A DNA stretch of 64,000 bases from Lachnospiraceae bacterium NSJ-143 (GCA_022867625.1 JALIFM010000007.1:1-64000); one strand, 5' to 3'. Counted from the first letter of the stretch, positions 47,960 to 57,837 are shown. The notes: generated from the sequence alone by a model not told the origin. Numbers and translations: made by a program.

Positions 47960-48235
47960 TCCTATTCGGTTTTAATTCTCCGATAAGGATAACGTGTATT
48001 CTTATCTCTCCTTTTTTTACTATTTTAACTAGCCACCATAGCGGCTGTTGTATGGTATTTCTACCCTCCCCTTACTACACTATTACAGAACAATCTTTTT
48101 TATAGATTATTTTACAGGTCATTTCTGTATTCCCTTAAGGTAGAATACCAGTTGCTGCTTTCCTTATGACTCTAAAGTAAATTATTTCCATTAAGATAAC
48201 AAACTATATTCCTATTTTATCATAGTTGAAATTAA
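47960..48235 (-). ncRNA. candidate structured RNA
   Basis: No protein frame is convincing here. On the minus strand a TATGATAAAAT box (about 48215-48225) precedes about 250 bases with clear hairpins: GGTA-GAAA-TACC, AGCCGC-TATG-GTGGCT, GATAAG/TTATC and CGG/CCG, separated by purine-rich linkers (GGGGAGGG). This may be a phage ncRNA or the end RNA of a lost IS200/IS605 element. No known family is matched with confidence. Confidence 0.4.
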
Positions 48236-48386
48236 AAGAATAAGGGCAGAAATTGTATTTAAGATTTTGCCCTTATCAATCCTTGTTAAACTGACGTTCT
48301 GTACATGAGCTACAATATATCTGCTTAACAGCTTATTCCTGTATGTGTACTTCAGCTAATATCCAACCAAATTGAGGCTACTCATC

Positions 48387-48424
48387 TACACCACGTCTAC
48401 ACCATTTACACCACTACTACACCA
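48387..48424 (+). promoter_or_regulatory. candidate integrase arm-type sites (right)
   Basis: Four TACACCA heptamers start at 48387, 48398, 48407 and 48418. Two more copies lie next to attL. They lie about 130 bases from the attR core, as integrase arm sites often do. Confidence 0.5.
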
Positions 48425-48552
48425 TTTTGTCATTGGTTTTCATTAGTAAACATAGGTTTATATCTCGTTTTTCTTCAAATTGTAGTGCAATATGAACTAA
48501 AAAAACGCCGATTTTTTAATGAAAATGGCAAATTTTTAGTGAAATTGCTTTG

Positions 48553-48588
48553 GCAGATTTTAACATAAAACCTGCTAATATTCCATAC
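48553..48588. other. attR
   Basis: GCAGATTTTAACATAAA followed by CTAATA and TCCATAC; 33 of 36 bases match attL at 1549-1584. It lies 47 bases past the HD-GYP stop codon. Confidence 0.85.
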
Positions 48589-48634
48589 AAATTAATTAAT
48601 ACTGCTATTAAACATTTTATACACAAAAAATCAT

Positions 48635-49909
48635 TTACATTTTTGTGGTATGAATACTGTTTAAATACTCATATTCTTCTTTTATTTTACGGTACTTTTC
48701 AAGTACAGGCTGGCAGACCAGCTGAGTAGAATTCATAATATCATCATAATTCATGTTTATTATATCTACGATACTTCCGTCAATTTTATTCTCATCACGC
48801 ATTCCGTTAATAATGGACTGAACCCTTTCTTTTGAATATGCGTCCTTATAGCTTCGTGTTCCGGAAAGTGCGCTTACAATATCAGCTACAGCCACGACCC
48901 TTTCGCCTATCGCAAGGTCATTGGCACTGAGCCCTAAAGGGTATCCCGAGCCGTCCAGCTTTTCGTGATGTCTTAAAGCTATTTTCTGTATGCCTTCTTC
49001 AATCTCTCCTCCAAAAATCCGCTCCGTTATATCTACATGGCTCCTCATTATCTGCATAGCCTGAGGACTTAATTTGCCCGGATATTCAAGTATTTCAACA
49101 GGTATACCTATTTTTCCAATGTCATGAAGAAGTGCGCCGCATACTATCTTATCAAGATATTCCTTTTCAAGGTTAAGCCTTTTTCCTATTTCATAGCTAA
49201 TACTTGTTGTTGTGACTGTATGAGTAACAGTATGCCTGCTTCTGAAATCAATTATAAAAATAAGCATTTTAAGATAATCCGTTATTTCTTCCTGTGTAAG
49301 CTGGTTTCCCCATTCTGCAAATCCAAACGCGCCGTTATCCGCAATTTCACTCTGCATAGACTGGAAGAATCCGTCTTCAAGCACTAAATCAACAAGCCAT
49401 GGTGCAAAACGAGACTCTCGTCCATTTTTCAGCTTAGCGGCACAGGCTTTCCATGAGTTCTTTTTATTGGCCATATAAACGTCTATTCTGTCAGAAATAT
49501 GTATTATCTGTGAGATATTTTTAATTTCTTCGTTTACAGTGTGTTTTTGCGCCAGTTCATTCCATGGCGTATGGTGGTATAGTACAGCAGGCGCAAGATA
49601 ATTTAAAGGAGAAAAATATTTTAAAAACAGGTATCCATATATAGAATGTTCCCACATGTTTTGTGTTTCAAATGTAAACATCCTTGTTATTTCCTCTGTC
49701 TTATATGCGCCAATATCATGCAGCATAGTTAAAAAACAAATATCTCTGAGCTTTGACATATCCTGCCGGCCCATTTTTCTCATAATTCCAGACACAATAT
49801 AAGCTACCCTCAAGCCATGGTCCATCAGCTTATTGTCCACACAGTTGCACGTTCGCCTTATAATTTCAAACAGACTTCTGTTATTCATAAATTTTGTGTA
49901 CTGTAGCAT
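48635..49909 (-). CDS. tandem HD / HD-GYP domain phosphodiesterase
   Basis: A 424-residue cytosolic protein. The N-terminal HD domain has HGLRVAYI, then LHDIGAYKTEE (about residues 33-75). The C-terminal HD-GYP domain (about 210-390) has LLHDIGKIGIP, RHHEKLDGSGYP and the DIVSALSGTRSYKDAY helix, which classify it as a probable c-di-GMP phosphodiesterase. No receiver or membrane part is seen. GGGGAGG precedes the ATG. Before phage insertion it was directly upstream of glmM. Confidence 0.88.
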   Translation of the reverse strand: MLQYTKFMNNRSLFEIIRRTCNCVDNKLMDHGLRVAYIVSGIMRKMGRQDMSKLRDICFLTMLHDIGAYKTEEITRMFTFETQNMWEHSIYGYLFLKYFSPLNYLAPAVLYHHTPWNELAQKHTVNEEIKNISQIIHISDRIDVYMANKKNSWKACAAKLKNGRESRFAPWLVDLVLEDGFFQSMQSEIADNGAFGFAEWGNQLTQEEITDYLKMLIFIIDFRSRHTVTHTVTTTSISYEIGKRLNLEKEYLDKIVCGALLHDIGKIGIPVEILEYPGKLSPQAMQIMRSHVDITERIFGGEIEEGIQKIALRHHEKLDGSGYPLGLSANDLAIGERVVAVADIVSALSGTRSYKDAYSKERVQSIINGMRDENKIDGSIVDIINMNYDDIMNSTQLVCQPVLEKYRKIKEEYEYLNSIHTTKM

Positions 49910-50015
49910 AATTTCCTCCCCACGGCTTTTTTACTACTAATTCTACCATATTTAAAAAATATTAAAAGGGGTATATTTCAAATTACGTCCGGTTCAAATT
50001 TTCATGGCCTCAAAA

Positions 50016-50044
50016 TAAAAAGACGGGGAGCTCCCGTCTTTTTA
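50016..50044 (-). terminator. terminator of the phosphodiester glycosidase gene
   Basis: AAAAGACGGGGAG/CTCCCGTCTTTT hairpin with A/T runs on both sides, so it could work in both directions. It follows the glycosidase stop by 17 bases. Confidence 0.85.
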
Positions 50045-50060
50045 TTCAAGCTGTCAACAA

Positions 50061-52865
50061 TCAATATACCTCATTAACCTGATAGGATATCTTATCATCA
50101 CCTATTCTAAGCCTGAGAACCCTGAAATCATTGTTTATGCTTCCGTCTGCAAGCCATAGTGAAGGCAGGTTGATATATTGTATCCCATCTTTAACACTTG
50201 TCCAATATGATGCAGCCGATGATGAAACAACAAGTACTTCTCTGCCCGCATCCTCAATTTCTTTAAGAGCGCTCTTAAACAGGTCCCCCTCCATTAAATC
50301 ACTGAAATTAGATGGAGCCACATCCATAATAAAGACAACAAACTTGTTTGGCGACATCATAACATCATTTTTAAATCTCTGCCACTGTCCGGCGTTTGTA
50401 TTTTTAAAGCCACCGTTTGCGGCAGTCATATTAACAAATGTAACATTGTCCTTATAATATACTGCATAGTCATTGTTCCATCTTAAAACCTCAGTGCTGT
50501 CACCAAAGGAAATATCATTTTTTCCACCATATATTGCCGTATCAGCGTCTTGCTGCAAAATACTGTGAATTTTCTTTCTCTCGCTGTCATAAATGGCACT
50601 GTCGCTTACGTTTCCGCTGGAAACAGTTCCAGTAATATTTACATAATAGTATCCGTCCTCTTTAGCAGCAAAGTCTGCATCAGACACTGACTGAGCCTTC
50701 GGTGTTTCAACATTTACTGCTGTTGAATAAACGCCTCTGAGGTCATCAAAATACATTACCTGCTGGTCAGTATTCTCATTTGAAATAGCCGCAACATAAA
50801 TAGTCTTTAATGTTATAGGATAGCTTACACCAGCTGGAATTTCTGCCGTCAAATCCTGCCATCCCTCAAAATTAACATCTCTTGAAAAATCAATAACGCT
50901 CTCATTTCCCTTTGAATCAGCTATTTTAGCTCGCACCCACTGGCCTGTGCCGTTTCCATATACTTTAAGTTTAAGCTTTGAAGGTGTTCCCGCTATAGGC
51001 TTAGGGTCAGCAAAGTCAAGGTAGGCCGCCTGGGTTGAATCTGATTTTTTAAAATAATAGCTCAAACCAAGCGCCGCGTTTCCGTCTGAAACATATTTTT
51101 TTGATATTCCGGCGATACCTTTTATATCAGCCGGGTAAGCCGAAAATTTAAGATAATCAACATTTTCAAAAGAGTCAATCTGTTTATCCTCGCTGCCTAC
51201 GCCAACCTTTATATAGCATGTATTGCCAGCGTAAGTACATGTTATATACCCGCTCCCCTTTTCACCGGCTGTATATGTACTGCCGCTTAAGGAACCAAAT
51301 CCTGTCTCAAACTGGACCATATCAGTTATATCCACAAGCTCGCCTGAAGAAGTGTTGGCGTTTATTTTAAGCGTTCTGCTCTCTCCCGGCTCAAGGGTTA
51401 TCTCTGACTGGTCAGGCGATATGCTTGTTACTGTATCAAGGCTTAATTCCAGATTGGCGCTTATGCCGTTGTACGATACAGTTATATTTGTTCTGTCTGC
51501 CGCGCCATATGTATATATATTCCCGTTAAACATGCCGGAAGTATCATCAGAAGAAAACTGAACCTGTTCAGCCGGAACAGAAAGCTTATGCATGTTATCA
51601 TCATAACCTTCAACCTTAAATGTAATCCGTCCGCCCGGAACAGACACATTTGATGACGGTACTACATTAAGCGAGGATACGCTTCCAACCTCACTGTTGT
51701 CAACAACACCAACAGCGGTCATAACTGCACGCGCGCTTCCCTCAGCAGGAGAATTTACTATCTCAACGCTGTTTGTATCAGGGTTTTTCACAGCCATGGT
51801 AGACGAACCACCTCCGTCAAGGTTAAGTCCGTAATAACAGCCCTCGTCCTTCAATATCTGTATCGACTCATCAATACTTGCACCAATGCTTACATTGTTT
51901 CCGTTGCTCCTCTTGCCGTCAACAACAATCAGCTTCAGAGTATTCTTGTCCTGAGAAACGCCTAAAAGAGTCCTTGGCTGACGGCCCGTAGCCATTTCTC
52001 CAATGTCAGCCGGTTTTGCTCCGTCTTTAAGTATAACTCCTCCGCCGGATATGGCAGTCTCAATATTATTCAGGTCAAAGGACGATGTGATATTGACCTT
52101 TACACTTTGCCCCACAGCAAGATACTGTAAATATGCGTCTGCATATTCTGAGCTTAAAACAACAAGGTATCCATCGTCAGGAACATTTACTGTCTCACCC
52201 TTCTGCGATATATATGTTATATGGTCATTTTCAACCTTTAGTTTAACAAGTCCGCTGAATCTTGAGTCCAGCTGTGACGTATTTTCGCAGGCGTTCTTGT
52301 CAAGGTAAACCGGATAAACCATCTGTGTGATTTTGTTTATGCTGGCAAATTCAAAATAATCCTTGCCTTCAACATTAAACATCATTGTAGTTTTAAAATA
52401 GTCAAAAAACGTGTTTCCGTCCTTATCAACAAAATATGTACCAAACTGGTTTGCGTTTAAGTTTTTATCTGTATCAACAGATACTATATCTCCTCTTGAG
52501 ATTTCCGGCCCAAAAGAAGCTGAGTATTTGCTTGTCATTCCAAAATAAGCGGAATTGACACCAGCCACAGCTGAATTGTCAGTTATGAGCTTATCAACAG
52601 TTTCTCTCAGTCCAAGCTCCTTTTTTGAGTTGACAGGTATAACCTCTATGTTCGGGTTAGTCAAATCAGCAGTAAGCACATATATATCAAGCCACCCATC
52701 AGTAGTAAGCCTGTGTTTAACCTTATAGTCAATACCCTTTGCCAGTACTTCCTGTGTAACCTGCTCATAAAGGCTTTCAGCCGCAAAAGACGGCACTGCT
52801 GAAAATACCATAGCAGATAACAGTCCGGCAAAAATAAATTTCTTTAAATAAACTAGTTTCTTCAA
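50061..52865 (-). CDS. secreted phosphodiester glycosidase (NAGPA domain) with Ig-like domains
   Basis: A 934-residue exported protein. The start is the TTG at 52865, because AGGAGTGG lies eight bases upstream; a signal peptide follows (KKFIFAGLLSAMVFSAVPSFA). Residues about 55-390 form the NAGPA phosphodiester-glycosidase domain with GVNSAYFG, TAISGGGVIL and NLDGGGSSTM. Two Big-type Ig-like domains follow (about 400-545), then a carbohydrate-binding-like beta domain (about 560-715) and a C-terminal domain that resembles a calcineurin-like fold without visible metal residues. It probably acts on wall or exopolysaccharide phosphodiesters. Confidence 0.85.
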   Translation of the reverse strand: MKKLVYLKKFIFAGLLSAMVFSAVPSFAAESLYEQVTQEVLAKGIDYKVKHRLTTDGWLDIYVLTADLTNPNIEVIPVNSKKELGLRETVDKLITDNSAVAGVNSAYFGMTSKYSASFGPEISRGDIVSVDTDKNLNANQFGTYFVDKDGNTFFDYFKTTMMFNVEGKDYFEFASINKITQMVYPVYLDKNACENTSQLDSRFSGLVKLKVENDHITYISQKGETVNVPDDGYLVVLSSEYADAYLQYLAVGQSVKVNITSSFDLNNIETAISGGGVILKDGAKPADIGEMATGRQPRTLLGVSQDKNTLKLIVVDGKRSNGNNVSIGASIDESIQILKDEGCYYGLNLDGGGSSTMAVKNPDTNSVEIVNSPAEGSARAVMTAVGVVDNSEVGSVSSLNVVPSSNVSVPGGRITFKVEGYDDNMHKLSVPAEQVQFSSDDTSGMFNGNIYTYGAADRTNITVSYNGISANLELSLDTVTSISPDQSEITLEPGESRTLKINANTSSGELVDITDMVQFETGFGSLSGSTYTAGEKGSGYITCTYAGNTCYIKVGVGSEDKQIDSFENVDYLKFSAYPADIKGIAGISKKYVSDGNAALGLSYYFKKSDSTQAAYLDFADPKPIAGTPSKLKLKVYGNGTGQWVRAKIADSKGNESVIDFSRDVNFEGWQDLTAEIPAGVSYPITLKTIYVAAISNENTDQQVMYFDDLRGVYSTAVNVETPKAQSVSDADFAAKEDGYYYVNITGTVSSGNVSDSAIYDSERKKIHSILQQDADTAIYGGKNDISFGDSTEVLRWNNDYAVYYKDNVTFVNMTAANGGFKNTNAGQWQRFKNDVMMSPNKFVVFIMDVAPSNFSDLMEGDLFKSALKEIEDAGREVLVVSSSAASYWTSVKDGIQYINLPSLWLADGSINNDFRVLRLRIGDDKISYQVNEVY

Positions 52866-52901
52866 TTTGTATACCACTCCTATTGCCTTAGTTTGTGTCG
52901 C

Positions 52902-53378
52902 TTACTTTATTGTGTAGCCGCCCTTTACTATAAACCATGCGCCATCGTCAGATGAAACAGCAGCGCCTCGTCCGTCGTCACGCGATACTATAAGCAGATG
53001 GTTCGCTTCCAGCGTATCTCCGTTATGGTACTCAATCCCAAGGGTAGTATCTATTATTCCGTCCGAGCTTTCTGAATAGGACAGTGCCGAACCACTCCTC
53101 AGTATAATTTCCGCGCCGCCTTTTCCTATAAGAATCTGCCCCTTATCCACATGCACCGGCTCAAACCCGCCTTCTGATGATGGAAGTGCGGACTCCTGCC
53201 CGCCGCTGTTTAAAATGCTTATTACATTTGCCATTGATGAATCCACATAGCTTTTTGTCACCAGTGGGTCCGAGCTTGACCCGGCCGTATCAGATGAAGC
53301 GCTTGCTGTATACATTAACGAGCTTACGCAAACAACTGTCGCGGCAGCTAAAATAGCTGTTTTTAACTTCTTAGTCAT
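52902..53378 (-). CDS. secreted conserved protein
   Basis: A 158-residue protein with a signal peptide (KLKTAILAAATVVCVSSLMYTASA). After a Ser-rich linker comes DPLVTKSYVDSSM, then VDKGQILIGKGGAEIILRSG and a C-terminal beta part ending WFIVKGGYTIK. Clostridia carry many proteins with DPLVTKSYVD followed by GxxLIGxxGxEIILRSG, but the function is unknown to me. It lies 36 bases upstream of the glycosidase start and is likely cotranscribed. Confidence 0.75.
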   Translation of the reverse strand: MTKKLKTAILAAATVVCVSSLMYTASASSDTAGSSSDPLVTKSYVDSSMANVISILNSGGQESALPSSEGGFEPVHVDKGQILIGKGGAEIILRSGSALSYSESSDGIIDTTLGIEYHNGDTLEANHLLIVSRDDGRGAAVSSDDGAWFIVKGGYTIK

Positions 53379-53487
53379 TATTTACCTCCCATCTAAAACC
53401 GCGGGCAAACCAAGTTTACCATAAATGACTGTATTTTTCGATAAAGTTTACTGTTTGTTAATAATTCCGTAATCAAAGTGTAACCTG

Positions 53488-54435
53488 TCAGTTTTTAAAA
53501 AATCTCCTTACAGCGCTTCCACCCGCATAATTAAAAAGCTCACCTTGGAAAAACCCATTCATTCTCATTTTATTTTCTATGTAATCCCTCACAAACCAAG
53601 TGCTCCTGCTCCAGTTGGCAAAGAGCGTATTTTCCTTTGGCGCCCTTGAGACAATCCTCTCAATACAGATATCCGGCGAAAGATATCTTAAAAACTCAAT
53701 TACCCTGTCGGCGTACTCGTCAAGCGAGCATATTTCAAAAGCGCCGGAGCTGTATTCTCGCGCCATTACAGTGTTTTCAGCAATATAAAGTGAATGCAAC
53801 TTTGCAAAGTCAACCCCAATTACAGAAATAATCTTTGCCGCCTCTATGCAATCGTCAATATCATCCCATGGCAGGTTAAGTATAAGGTGTGTACACACCT
53901 TAAAACCATATTTTTTAATTTCCAGTGCCGCATCTATAAATTCCGCAAGAGTGTGCCCCCTGTTTATTTTCTTTAATGTATGAGGGTTTATGCTTTGAAG
54001 CCCAAGCTCAACTGTTATTTCAACATTATATTTGTCGGAAATATCCTTCATGGCATTCAGGTACTCACTTCTTATACAGTCCGGTCTTGTAGATATATCA
54101 ATCTCGACAATTCCGTTAATACATGCCTCTTCAATATATTTTTTAAACTCGTCAACCGGCAGGAATGTGTTTGTAAAATTTTGAAAATACGCGGTAAATT
54201 TCTCAGCTTTATATTTTTTCCCAATATAATCTATGTTCTTTGAAAGCTGTTCTGCAACAGAAAAAATGCCGGATAGACTATCAAATCCGGCACCTTTCTC
54301 ATCACAATAAGTACAACCACTCAAACCGCCTGTCCTGTTCGGACATGAAACAGGGATATTAACCGGGAGCTTATAGACTCTGCATCCATAGTGTTCCTTT
54401 AGGTATTCTGAGTATCTGTTGTAAATATCCTTCAT
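53488..54435 (-). CDS. radical SAM protein, YhcC/TIGR01212 family
   Basis: A 315-residue radical SAM protein. The cluster-binding cysteines are in VSCPNRTGGLSGCTYCDEKG (residues 29-47), the unusual wide spacing of the YhcC family. FQNFTNT and ELGLQSINPHTLKKINRGHT (SAM-binding and product strands) are also typical. The substrate of this family is unknown. It starts two bases after the P-loop gene's stop, forming an operon. Confidence 0.88.
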   Translation of the reverse strand: MKDIYNRYSEYLKEHYGCRVYKLPVNIPVSCPNRTGGLSGCTYCDEKGAGFDSLSGIFSVAEQLSKNIDYIGKKYKAEKFTAYFQNFTNTFLPVDEFKKYIEEACINGIVEIDISTRPDCIRSEYLNAMKDISDKYNVEITVELGLQSINPHTLKKINRGHTLAEFIDAALEIKKYGFKVCTHLILNLPWDDIDDCIEAAKIISVIGVDFAKLHSLYIAENTVMAREYSSGAFEICSLDEYADRVIEFLRYLSPDICIERIVSRAPKENTLFANWSRSTWFVRDYIENKMRMNGFFQGELFNYAGGSAVRRFFKN

Positions 54436-54437
54436 AA

Positions 54438-54848
54438 TTAAATTACATACTTTTTGATTTCTTCAGGAAGAGTTTCTGGTTTTGAACTGATTATGAATGC
54501 AAAATCCACGCTGTTTTCAGCTGAAAGCTTTTCAATTTCGCTAATAAAGTCGATAATAGCTTCATTGGTAAGATTCTCAATAATATTGTGCAGACCATCA
54601 ATATAAATCTGCTCAATATCGCTGTCCTGTGAAAGTATTCCGCATATAAAGCCAAAGAAAATTTTCTGGTCACTCATTACAAAATTTGTTTTAACAAAAC
54701 GGATATTGTAATGCAGGTCATACATATGTCTGTTGTCATCATCAATGAACACGACGTGGCCCTTCGAAGCTTTGCCGGCTTCATTAGCCATTTCCAAAAG
54801 CCTTTTTGTCTTGCCCTCACCTTTTTCGCCTGCAAGTATCTGTATCAT
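54438..54848 (-). CDS. small P-loop ATPase
   Basis: A 136-residue protein with Walker A GEKGEGKTK near residue 7 and a Walker B-like IEQIYIDGLHN near 75. The start MIQILAGEKG follows GGGGGAG by seven bases. The fold is that of a minimal P-loop ATPase, similar to small Clostridia proteins without an assigned role. It is coupled to the radical SAM gene downstream. Confidence 0.75.
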   Translation of the reverse strand: MIQILAGEKGEGKTKRLLEMANEAGKASKGHVVFIDDDNRHMYDLHYNIRFVKTNFVMSDQKIFFGFICGILSQDSDIEQIYIDGLHNIIENLTNEAIIDFISEIEKLSAENSVDFAFIISSKPETLPEEIKKYVI

Positions 54849-55100
54849 AATAAACTCCCCCTTATCTGGATATAGTCTTATTGTTATATTATACAACATA
54901 AAAACTTTTTACTCAACCAGAAAAGTAAATAGCTTCTATAATATATTTTATTCTGCAAATCATCAAAAAATCCTTCCTAAACTATCATAATTTTAATAAT
55001 TTCATCAAAAATAAAATTTTCGCTATTAAATCTGTTATTGACCAGTAATTTGCCAAAACTGCTCTTTTGCTCCGCTTGTTTCAGAGCATAATTTAAAACA

Positions 55101-55145
55101 AAAAGCGGCCCTAAGGCATAAGACAATGCCAAGGGCTGCTTTTTA
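55101..55145 (-). terminator. intrinsic terminator
   Basis: A long stem (AGCGGCCCTAAGGCAT/ATGCCAAGGGCTGCT, one bulge) with A and T runs on both sides. It follows the secreted protein gene at 55162. Spacer 54849-55100 has no gene. Confidence 0.85.
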
Positions 55146-55161
55146 TATTATTCTTAAAATT

Positions 55162-56175
55162 TTAAACGCTGGCTCCTGTAGTATTCCTCTTATCGTTCTT
55201 TATGGCAGAAAGCGTATTTATATTAACAACCGCGGTAGTTCCGTCTTTGCGTCTTATTCTCACAAGATTTTCGTATCCCGGCGTATTTTCCTCCTCATCC
55301 TCACTGTATTCGGCAAGAGAATACGGAAGGTCGCTCCACAACACAAGCACAGCTACCTTTTCACCAGTCGAGTTTTCAATCATCTCATCAATTATGAAAG
55401 CATTCCAGTCGTCATTCCAGTAAAAGTTTCTCTCTATATCCCTTTCCCTCACAAGCGTATATGTATTGTCAAGCGGTATATTCAAGGCGTTTGTATCTGA
55501 CGATGTTAGGTATTCCTGGTGAAATCTGCTCCTGATTACAGGATTGTTTCCATTTTCAAGTATGCTCTTTGTAGTCTGTGTTACTCTTTCCCATTGGCTG
55601 GGTGCTTCAGTGCTGCTTGTGCTCCATGTCATATTCCAATCCGCTCTTATCCTTACAGGATAGTTGAAAATATTCACAAACTTCTGTGATTCGTCAGCCC
55701 AGATATATCCTTTGTCATATTCCAGCTTCTCAAATGCTCCTATCTTCTCATTTAGTATCTCATTTATAAATATGGCATCCCTGTTTTTATTCTGAAGGCT
55801 TACAACCCTCAGGTCAGCTGTATCAGTAAAAACTCCAACCTCACCCACAAATCTGTACTTTCCATTGTTATCCTCGTATACTGACACAATAGTGTATCTT
55901 GGGCCGAAATCCGCACTTATAACAGCTTGTTTTTTCCCCTCACCAGTAAAATCACCGTATAATACATCAATTTTCACCACATCCTCGGGCGACACATCTC
56001 CCTCCCTGCCGGCATCTTTGAGCATTACATCAGCTATTTTTTCCATTACCTCTCTATTTGTTATATTGTTTAAATCGTCCTGAGTTATTGTAGGCGCCTC
56101 CCCAAATATAGTTACACAAATTAAAAAAACCATTGCGGCGGCAGCGCATAAAGATGCCGCTATCTTATGTTTCAT
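55162..56175 (-). CDS. secreted/membrane-anchored conserved protein
   Basis: A 337-residue protein starting MKHKIAASLCAAAAMVFLICV, a signal peptide or anchor. The middle holds a FG-GAP-like VLYGDFTGEGKKQAVISAD (about 75-95), a WSTSSTEAPSQWERVTQ loop and a Trp/Tyr-rich domain. The C-terminus reads VRIRRKDGTTAVVNI. No catalytic motif is recognised. It is monocistronic, with terminators on both sides. Confidence 0.7.
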   Translation of the reverse strand: MKHKIAASLCAAAAMVFLICVTIFGEAPTITQDDLNNITNREVMEKIADVMLKDAGREGDVSPEDVVKIDVLYGDFTGEGKKQAVISADFGPRYTIVSVYEDNNGKYRFVGEVGVFTDTADLRVVSLQNKNRDAIFINEILNEKIGAFEKLEYDKGYIWADESQKFVNIFNYPVRIRADWNMTWSTSSTEAPSQWERVTQTTKSILENGNNPVIRSRFHQEYLTSSDTNALNIPLDNTYTLVRERDIERNFYWNDDWNAFIIDEMIENSTGEKVAVLVLWSDLPYSLAEYSEDEEENTPGYENLVRIRRKDGTTAVVNINTLSAIKNDKRNTTGASV

Positions 56176-56256
56176 TAATATCATTCCCCACGTTTTTAAT
56201 ATAATATATGATGATACAACTGCATGTATGAAATTAATATAAAATATAAATAAAAA

Positions 56257-56291
56257 AACACCCGACTATACATTTACAGTGTCAGGTGTTT
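56257..56291 (-). terminator. terminator of the ABC transporter genes
   Basis: AAACACC/GGTGTTT outer and GAC/GTC inner stem with an A-run that gives T residues on the minus strand. It follows the ATPase stop by 11 bases. Confidence 0.8.
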
Positions 56292-56302
56292 AAATTATAT
56301 GA

Positions 56303-57031
56303 TTAAAGAACTCTGGAAAGGAAATCCTTGAGCCTCTGGTTTTTAGGATTGCTGAAAAACTCATCAGGCTCATTTTGTTCTGCTATCAATCCATCATCCA
56401 TAAAAAGTACCCTTGTGGCTACTTCCCTTGCAAAACCCATCTCATGTGTTACAACAACCATTGTCATACCCTCTTCAGCCAGCTGTTTCATAAGCTGCAG
56501 CACTTCTCCTACCATTTCAGGGTCAAGAGCAGATGTTGGCTCGTCAAAAAGCATTACATCGGGATTCATAGCAAGAGCCCTTGCTATCGCTATCCTCTGC
56601 TGTTGTCCGCCCGAAAGCTGTTTTGGAAATGAATCCGCCTTATCAGGAAGACCTACCCTCTGCAAAAGCTCAACAGCTCTTTTGTCTGCCTCCGCATTTG
56701 TCATAATACCCAGCTTAACAGGCGCAAGCTTTATGTTCTCTTTAACTGACAGGTGAGGAAAAAGGTTAAACTGCTGAAAAACCATTCCCATTTTACGCCT
56801 GATAGAGTCAATGTTAGCCTTTGGGTCAGTTATGTCCATTCCCTCAAATGTTATTGTGCCTCCTGTAGGCTCCTCAAGAAGGTTGAGACAGCGCAGAAAT
56901 GTAGACTTGCCTGAACCTGAAGGGCCAATTACTACAACCTTTTCGCCTTTATATATGTGCTCGTCAATTCCTTTGAGCACATGATGGTCTCCAAAGCTTT
57001 TTTCCAACCCCTTAACGTCTATCACTTTCAC
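56303..57031 (-). CDS. polar amino acid ABC transporter, ATP-binding protein
   Basis: A 242-residue ATPase of the GlnQ/HisP class. It has Walker [10 protein letters not shown], the Q-loop [12 protein letters not shown], the signature [15 protein letters not shown], Walker [14 protein letters not shown] and the switch His VVTHE. The start is taken as the GTG at 57031 behind AAAGGAGG; GTG 57025 is possible. It overlaps the permease gene by about 20 bases. With the permease and binding protein it should import a polar amino acid. Confidence 0.93.
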   Translation of the reverse strand: MKVIDVKGLEKSFGDHHVLKGIDEHIYKGEKVVVIGPSGSGKSTFLRCLNLLEEPTGGTITFEGMDITDPKANIDSIRRKMGMVFQQFNLFPHLSVKENIKLAPVKLGIMTNAEADKRAVELLQRVGLPDKADSFPKQLSGGQQQRIAIARALAMNPDVMLFDEPTSALDPEMVGEVLQLMKQLAEEGMTMVVVTHEMGFAREVATRVLFMDDGLIAEQNEPDEFFSNPKNQRLKDFLSRVL

Positions 57032-57752
57032 GCATCCTCCTTTCAAACATACTGAGCAGTTTAGACAGTATAACCACAAGTACAAGATAAATTATGGCAA
57101 CCGTCACAAGCGGCATAAAAGCCTGATATGTACGCCCCTGTATTATAAGCGCTCCTTTAACCATATCCTTAAGGCCTATTACGGTTACAAGAGATGTGTC
57201 TTTAAGAAGCGTAATCATCTCGTTTCCCAAGGCCGGAAGGATATTTTTTATGGCCTGAGGTATAATTATATACCTCATTGTCTTAACATAATTAAGGCCC
57301 AATGACCTTCCAGCTTCCATCTGCCCTGCATCTATAGACATTATGCCGCCTCTTATAATCTCTGCAACATACGCTCCAGAATTTATTCCAAATGCCATAA
57401 TAGCCACAAGCTCTGTATTTGTAGTTGAAGCGAATATGACAAAATACATAATAAGGAGCTGAACCATCATTGGCGTACCCCTTATAACTGTAAGATATAC
57501 CCTGCAAATAAAATCAAACAAGCCCAGTATTACCGAGCCAAATCCCTTTTTTCCGCTTCTCTTTTGGTCATGGGCGGAACGGATAACAGCAACTATAATT
57601 CCAATTATTACACCAAGTATAAGGGCGCAAACAGCTACAGTAACAGTTACCCTCAGTCCTTTTACAATATACAGCCATCTGCTGTCTTCAATGAAGCTTT
57701 GACTGAAATCAGATATAAATTTCTGATAATGAGCTGAAAACCACTCAGACAT
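57012..57752 (-). CDS. polar amino acid ABC transporter, permease
   Basis: A 246-residue inner-membrane permease of the HisM/GlnP family. About five helices are visible: residues 27-55, 78-105, 108-130, 155-180 and 210-235. The EAA loop reads [25 protein letters not shown]. It lies 85 bases after the binding-protein gene, beyond a terminator-like hairpin, and overlaps the ATPase gene. Confidence 0.92.
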   Translation of the reverse strand: MSEWFSAHYQKFISDFSQSFIEDSRWLYIVKGLRVTVTVAVCALILGVIIGIIVAVIRSAHDQKRSGKKGFGSVILGLFDFICRVYLTVIRGTPMMVQLLIMYFVIFASTTNTELVAIMAFGINSGAYVAEIIRGGIMSIDAGQMEAGRSLGLNYVKTMRYIIIPQAIKNILPALGNEMITLLKDTSLVTVIGLKDMVKGALIIQGRTYQAFMPLVTVAIIYLVLVVILSKLLSMFERRMRESDRR

Positions 57753-57790
57753 AAAACTCCCCTTTTCTCACCAAAAGCCAAAACTGCTAT

Positions 57791-57820
57791 AAAAACAGGG
57801 GCGGTATATGCCGTCCCCTG
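57791..57820 (-). terminator. intercistronic attenuator after the binding-protein gene
   Basis: On the minus strand a CAGGGGACGG/CCGCCCCTG stem is followed by TTTTTAT. It lies between the binding-protein and permease genes and would give more binding protein than membrane subunits. Confidence 0.75.
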
Positions 57821-57837
57821 CTTAAACCAAAATAAAA

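Larger units (their letters stand above)
1549..48588. mobile_element. defective prophage / integrated phage-derived element
   Basis: About 47 kb lies between a 36-bp imperfect direct repeat at 1549-1584 and 48553-48588. It has integrase and excisionase at the left edge, tail, fibre and lysis genes in the middle, and accessory genes at the right. Flanking host genes glmM and the HD-GYP gene have the same orientation and would be neighbours without it. Terminase, portal, protease, capsid and replication initiator genes are not found. An nrdD truncation, a gutted holin region and an interrupted tail gene point to a decayed or domesticated prophage. Confidence 0.9.

Noticed and set aside
48241-48273. 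Hairpin AAGGGCA/TGCCCTT as a terminator
   Set aside because: There is no T-run and no gene to terminate; it may belong to the adjacent RNA candidate.
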